A stretch of DNA of 9,062 nucleotides. Source: JBEIJQ01 sp040380145 (lineage in GTDB: Bacteria > Bacteroidota > Bacteroidia > Chitinophagales > Saprospiraceae). Where the stretch lies: positions 1 to 9,062 of the forward strand of contig JBEIJQ010000127.1 in assembly GCA_040380145.1 (NCBI GenBank). The letters run 5' to 3'. The notes beneath the pieces were generated by a model that was not told the origin of the DNA, ran no database searches, and was given only the letters and a program-made list of their open reading frames with translations. Shown here piece after piece: positions 6,785 through 9,062 of this stretch. The position numbers and the translations under genes were made by a program. Numbering within the stretch: the first letter of the stretch is position 1; each line of letters starts with the position of its first letter.

Positions 6785-7213
6785 ATGCCGTTTATTTCCG
6801 CCCATTTTTCAGCCCGTAGCCTACGGGCGCTGTCGGTTTTGCTGGTGTTTTTCTTGGCAGCGAGCGCATCGTTCGCGCAGGCGCGGCTGACGATCGAAAA
6901 CAATTCGGGCCGCACGATGACCGTGAAGATCATGCGCGGATCGGAGCAGTCTTCAACCCTGCACGAGACGGTCACGATCGTCCCGCACGGTGAAGAAACG
7001 GTGTATTTCGGCCAAACCGGCTACTATTTCACCAAGACCAAGGCCGTGTCCAACGGACGGGATCCCATCTACCAAAAGGGACAGCCCTTCCATGTGGTCA
7101 ACGACGACACGGGGTATTCCGTGATGACCATCACCTTTACCATCCGGGAGTCGGCCGTGCCGCAGGTGTCGGGGGGCAAGCAAATCACCAAGCAGGAATT
7201 CGACCGCAACTGA
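6785..7213 (+). CDS. Small secreted protein of unknown function
   Basis: 142 residues from ATG to TGA. The first ~32 residues form a signal peptide: a basic region (SARSLR), a hydrophobic core (ALSVLLVFFLAASAS) and a likely cleavage after FAQ or SFA. The mature part, about 110 residues, is rich in alternating polar and hydrophobic strands (ARLTIENNSG, MTVKIMRG, YSVMTITFTIRES), suggesting a small beta-sandwich. It has no cysteine and no lipobox, so it is probably periplasmic or secreted rather than a lipoprotein. The ATG is chosen over GTG at 6731 because the promoter word lies between them and the signal peptide follows the ATG. No Shine-Dalgarno is visible. The next gene starts 46 bp downstream and is likely co-transcribed. 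I do not recognise a characterised family. Confidence 0.82.
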   Translation: MPFISAHFSARSLRALSVLLVFFLAASASFAQARLTIENNSGRTMTVKIMRGSEQSSTLHETVTIVPHGEETVYFGQTGYYFTKTKAVSNGRDPIYQKGQPFHVVNDDTGYSVMTITFTIRESAVPQVSGGKQITKQEFDRN

Positions 7214-7259
7214 TGCGCGGCGTTTCGAAATTTTTTTCCAAAAACAAAAACCGCATTTT

Positions 7260-7457
7260 ATGGACGAGAGCACCTATTCCATGCTCCAACTCATCCTGTT
7301 CGTTGTACGGATCGCCATCACCGTTTACTGCGTGAGCAGAGCGGCCGAACTGAACCGAAGCCGCTGGGGCTGGGGGATTTTCGGGTTCCTGCTTCCTCCC
7401 GTGGCGTTCATCTGGATCCAGTTCATGCGTCCGCTGGAAGGCGAACAGACGGAGTGA
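7260..7457 (+). CDS. Small membrane protein with two helices, unknown function
   Basis: 65 residues, ATG to TGA. Two hydrophobic segments are clear: about residues 8-25 (MLQLILFVVRIAITVYCV) and about 36-56 (a WGWGIFGFLLPP segment followed by VAFIWIQFM). A short basic linker (RAAELNRSR) separates them, and the tail is acidic (LEGEQTE). The two charged ends suggest an integral inner-membrane hairpin. The upstream sequence is A-rich without a Shine-Dalgarno, as is usual for the phylum. No promoter is visible in the 46-bp gap, so it is probably in an operon with the secreted protein gene. No catalytic motif is visible and the function is unknown. Confidence 0.72.
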   Translation: MDESTYSMLQLILFVVRIAITVYCVSRAAELNRSRWGWGIFGFLLPPVAFIWIQFMRPLEGEQTE

Positions 7458-7461
7458 GGAC

Positions 7462-7606
7462 ACTTTTTGAAAAAAGGGGGAGTTTTGCTCGTTTTCGAGA
7501 TTTTCGGGACGAGATCCAAAACTGTTTTTGGGAAAAAAATTAGTTTCATCGACGGAAAACCATCCTCGCGGCAATTTTTCCCAACTGTTTTTTCGAAAAA
7601 ATCAGT
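7462..7606. repeat. Three related T-tract/A-tract hairpins between convergent genes
   Basis: Three imperfect copies of ACT(G)-T5/6-short spacer-A6/7-AGT start at 7462, 7521 and 7584, about 60 bp apart. The third (ACTG TTTTTT CG AAAAAA T CAGT, 7584-7606) is nearly a perfect palindrome and contains the stop codon of the sigma factor gene. Copy two pairs AACT (7520-7523) with AGTT (7542-7545) around T5/A7. They may act together as bidirectional terminators, although A-T stems of this kind are weak. A short hairpin CTCG-TTTT-CGAG lies at 7488-7499. Confidence 0.45.
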
Positions 7607-8216
7607 CTCTTCCCTCTGCTCCCCTCAGCAGCTCGGACAACATTTCTTTTGAGCGGAAAAGTTGTGCCTTGACGGTGCCGAGCGGAATTTCGAGGCGATC
7701 GGCGATCTCTTGGTAGCTCAGTTCCTCGAAATAGCGCATTTCCAGCATCTGGCGGTATTTGGGCGCCAACTTGTCCATCAACGCTTGCAGGTACAGGAGT
7801 CGCTGTTGTTGGATGTAGCGTTCTTCGGGGTTGGAGCCCACGGCGGGGATGGAAGCCGAGATATTCTGTTTGCCTTCCCTATCGGACGGTTCGTCTATGG
7901 AAAGGCAGACGATCCGGCGCCGGCGCACGAAATCGATGCCGTTGTTGATGGCGATCCTGAACAGCCAGGTGCTGAACGCGTGGTTGGGCGTGAAAGACCC
8001 CAAGCGCCGGAAGGCCTTGGCGAAGGCTTCGAGCACCAGATCGTTGGCGTCCTCGCGGTTCTGCACCATTTTGTGCAAAGCATTGAACACCGATTCGCGG
8101 TATCGGTCCATCAGGATCGCATAGGCCCGCTGGTCGCCTTCCTCGACGGCCCGGCGCACCAGCGCGAGGTCTTCTTTTGCCTTCAGAGACGAGGGGGTGT
8201 CGTTGTTTATTTCCAT
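7602..8216 (-). CDS. ECF-type sigma-70 family RNA polymerase sigma factor
   Basis: 204 residues, ATG to TGA. It directs RNA polymerase to a specific promoter set. Region 2 spans about residues 33-101 (FNALHKMVQNREDANDLVLEAF, FSTWLFRIAINNGIDFVRRRR). A linker of about 35 residues follows. Region 4 spans about 138-199 with a helix-turn-helix (ELSYQEIADRLEIPLGTVK, about 165-183). There is no region 1 or 3, as expected of the ECF group (usual length about 170-210). The frame stays open upstream, but the ATG at 8216 gives a normal-length protein. It overlaps the end of the glycosyltransferase gene by 10 bp, so translational coupling is likely. No anti-sigma gene is adjacent in the window: the next gene downstream is convergent. 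Control may therefore be transcriptional, or the partner may lie elsewhere. Confidence 0.92.
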   Translation of the reverse strand: MEINNDTPSSLKAKEDLALVRRAVEEGDQRAYAILMDRYRESVFNALHKMVQNREDANDLVLEAFAKAFRRLGSFTPNHAFSTWLFRIAINNGIDFVRRRRIVCLSIDEPSDREGKQNISASIPAVGSNPEERYIQQQRLLYLQALMDKLAPKYRQMLEMRYFEELSYQEIADRLEIPLGTVKAQLFRSKEMLSELLRGAEGRD

Positions 8217-9062
8217 CTGTCGGATCTTCCGGTGATCGTGAACGGGAACAGCAGCAAGTGGTAGAGCGTGAACAATGCGTCGAGGGGCAAATAAGGGGCG
8301 GCCAACCCGTTTTCTCCGAGGCGACGGGCCATTTGGCCGCCCCAAAAGGCCACAAGGGCACATCTCACAATAAACAACAGGGCAGCCAAAAGGGTTTCCC
8401 ATGGCGAAAAAAACGGCCACAGCAACACGCCCCACCACGATGCGAAATGGCTGAGCGCGAGCAATGCGAGCATGGCCACATGTGCGGGCCGATAATGTTT
8501 GCCCGTGCCGAGGTGCCGTTGCTTTTGCCGCAGCCAGTCCCGCCGAGTGGTCTTTGGCAGCGAAACGGCGAAGGTTTCCGGCGAAAGGCATAGGGCTGTC
8601 CGTCCGGGCCGCGCCAAGCGGTTCACCAATAGATCGTCGTCGCCGGAGGGCAGTCCGGGGTGCGCGTCGAAAGCCGGCAATGCCGCCAAAAACGCCTCTT
8701 TTCGATACGCAAGGTTGCGGCCCACGCCCATGTAGGGCGCGCCGGCACGGGCGAACGACAGGTATTGGATGGCCGTCCACAGCGTTTCGAAGCGGATCCA
8801 GCGGTTGAGCGGGCCGGGGCGTTCGGCATAAGGTCCGTACCCCAGCACCAGATCGGCTTCCGGACCTAAAGAGGCGACCATCCGTACGGCCCAATCGGGA
8901 CCCACCGCGCAATCGGCGTCGGTCAGCAGCACCAACCCGTGGCGTGCCGCCGAAACCCCGGCTGCCAGCGCGTTTTTCTTGCCTGCCCACGGCCTCGGAG
9001 CATCTGGCCCGAGGCGCAATACTCGCAGCATGGGGAAGCGCTGCCCGAATTCCGCCAGCACC
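8207..9062 (-). CDS. Family 2 glycosyltransferase with C-terminal membrane helices (N-terminus outside window)
   Basis: 284 residues are visible; the 5' end lies beyond the right edge, because the leftmost GTG at 9061 is inside an open frame. It transfers a sugar from a nucleotide donor at the inner membrane, probably to a lipid or polysaccharide. GT2 motifs in order: WAGKKNAL (25-32 of the visible part), the metal-binding DAD in LLTDADC (45-51), GVGRNLAYRK (112-121), the acidic GDDDLL (140-145) with the probable catalytic aspartate, and RQKQRH (178-183) in the position of QxxRW. Three hydrophobic segments follow (about 195-218, 222-241 and 257-276), anchoring it in the membrane. Its product and acceptor cannot be told. 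The stop codon overlaps the sigma factor start, which makes an operon likely. Confidence 0.88.
   Translation of the reverse strand, partial: VLAEFGQRFPMLRVLRLGPDAPRPWAGKKNALAAGVSAARHGLVLLTDADCAVGPDWAVRMVASLGPEADLVLGYGPYAERPGPLNRWIRFETLWTAIQYLSFARAGAPYMGVGRNLAYRKEAFLAALPAFDAHPGLPSGDDDLLVNRLARPGRTALCLSPETFAVSLPKTTRRDWLRQKQRHLGTGKHYRPAHVAMLALLALSHFASWWGVLLWPFFSPWETLLAALLFIVRCALVAFWGGQMARRLGENGLAAPYLPLDALFTLYHLLLFPFTITGRSDRWK

Noticed and set aside
8217..8990. Upstream extension of the sigma factor frame to 462 residues
   Set aside because: The added part overlaps the glycosyltransferase in another frame, is R/G/P-rich and lacks motifs. The ATG at 8216 gives a normal ECF length.
1..9062. Search by eye for defence systems, CRISPR arrays, transposases, att sites, tRNA or rRNA genes
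   Set aside because: No repeats with regular spacers, no transposase or integrase motifs and no RNA gene signatures were seen; the genes look like ordinary chromosomal ones.

Overview
The window looks like chromosomal DNA from a moderately GC-rich member of the Bacteroidota, possibly a Saprospiria/Lewinella-type lineage (inferred from sequence style, no search run). The evidence is a surface protein with SprB-like repeats, a P-domain and a reelin-like domain. Perfect TAnnTTTG (-7 type) promoter motifs, known from Bacteroidota, lie in front of three genes. Most genes lack a Shine-Dalgarno sequence, and the ribosomal protein S1 has the long form seen in the phylum. No rRNA, tRNA, CRISPR array, insertion sequence or phage gene was seen.

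Layout, left to right. Positions 1-2678 (minus) hold the first 892 codons of a large secreted multidomain surface protein whose C-terminus lies outside the window. A strong intrinsic terminator (2718-2754) separates it from rpsA (2775-4829, minus), encoding a six-S1-domain ribosomal protein S1 with an acidic N-terminal extension. A 386-bp divergent gap (4830-5215) carries back-to-back promoters with the identical -7 word TACCTTTG. On the plus side follow a YdhS/COG4529-type FAD/NAD(P)-binding protein (5216-6604), a small secreted protein (6785-7213) and a 65-residue two-helix membrane protein (7260-7457). From the right edge, on the minus strand, come a partial family-2 glycosyltransferase (8207-9062) and an ECF-type sigma factor (7602-8216) that overlaps it by 10 bp. 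These two meet the plus-strand genes at a convergent AT-rich gap (7458-7601).

The genes do not form one obvious pathway: this is a mosaic of housekeeping (rpsA, sigma factor), envelope (glycosyltransferase, surface protein, small secreted and membrane proteins) and redox functions. I do not see a clear new defence or mobile system. The most interesting signals are in the non-coding gaps: two identical U8 tracts in the predicted rpsA leader that could be S1 autoregulatory sites, an 11-bp perfect inverted repeat just upstream of the promoter of the small secreted protein gene, a weak hairpin followed by T10 in the leader of the flavoprotein gene, and three related T-tract/A-tract hairpins spaced about 60 bp apart in the convergent gap. 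The surface protein is also notable for a proprotein-convertase-type P-domain with no protease domain in the visible part.
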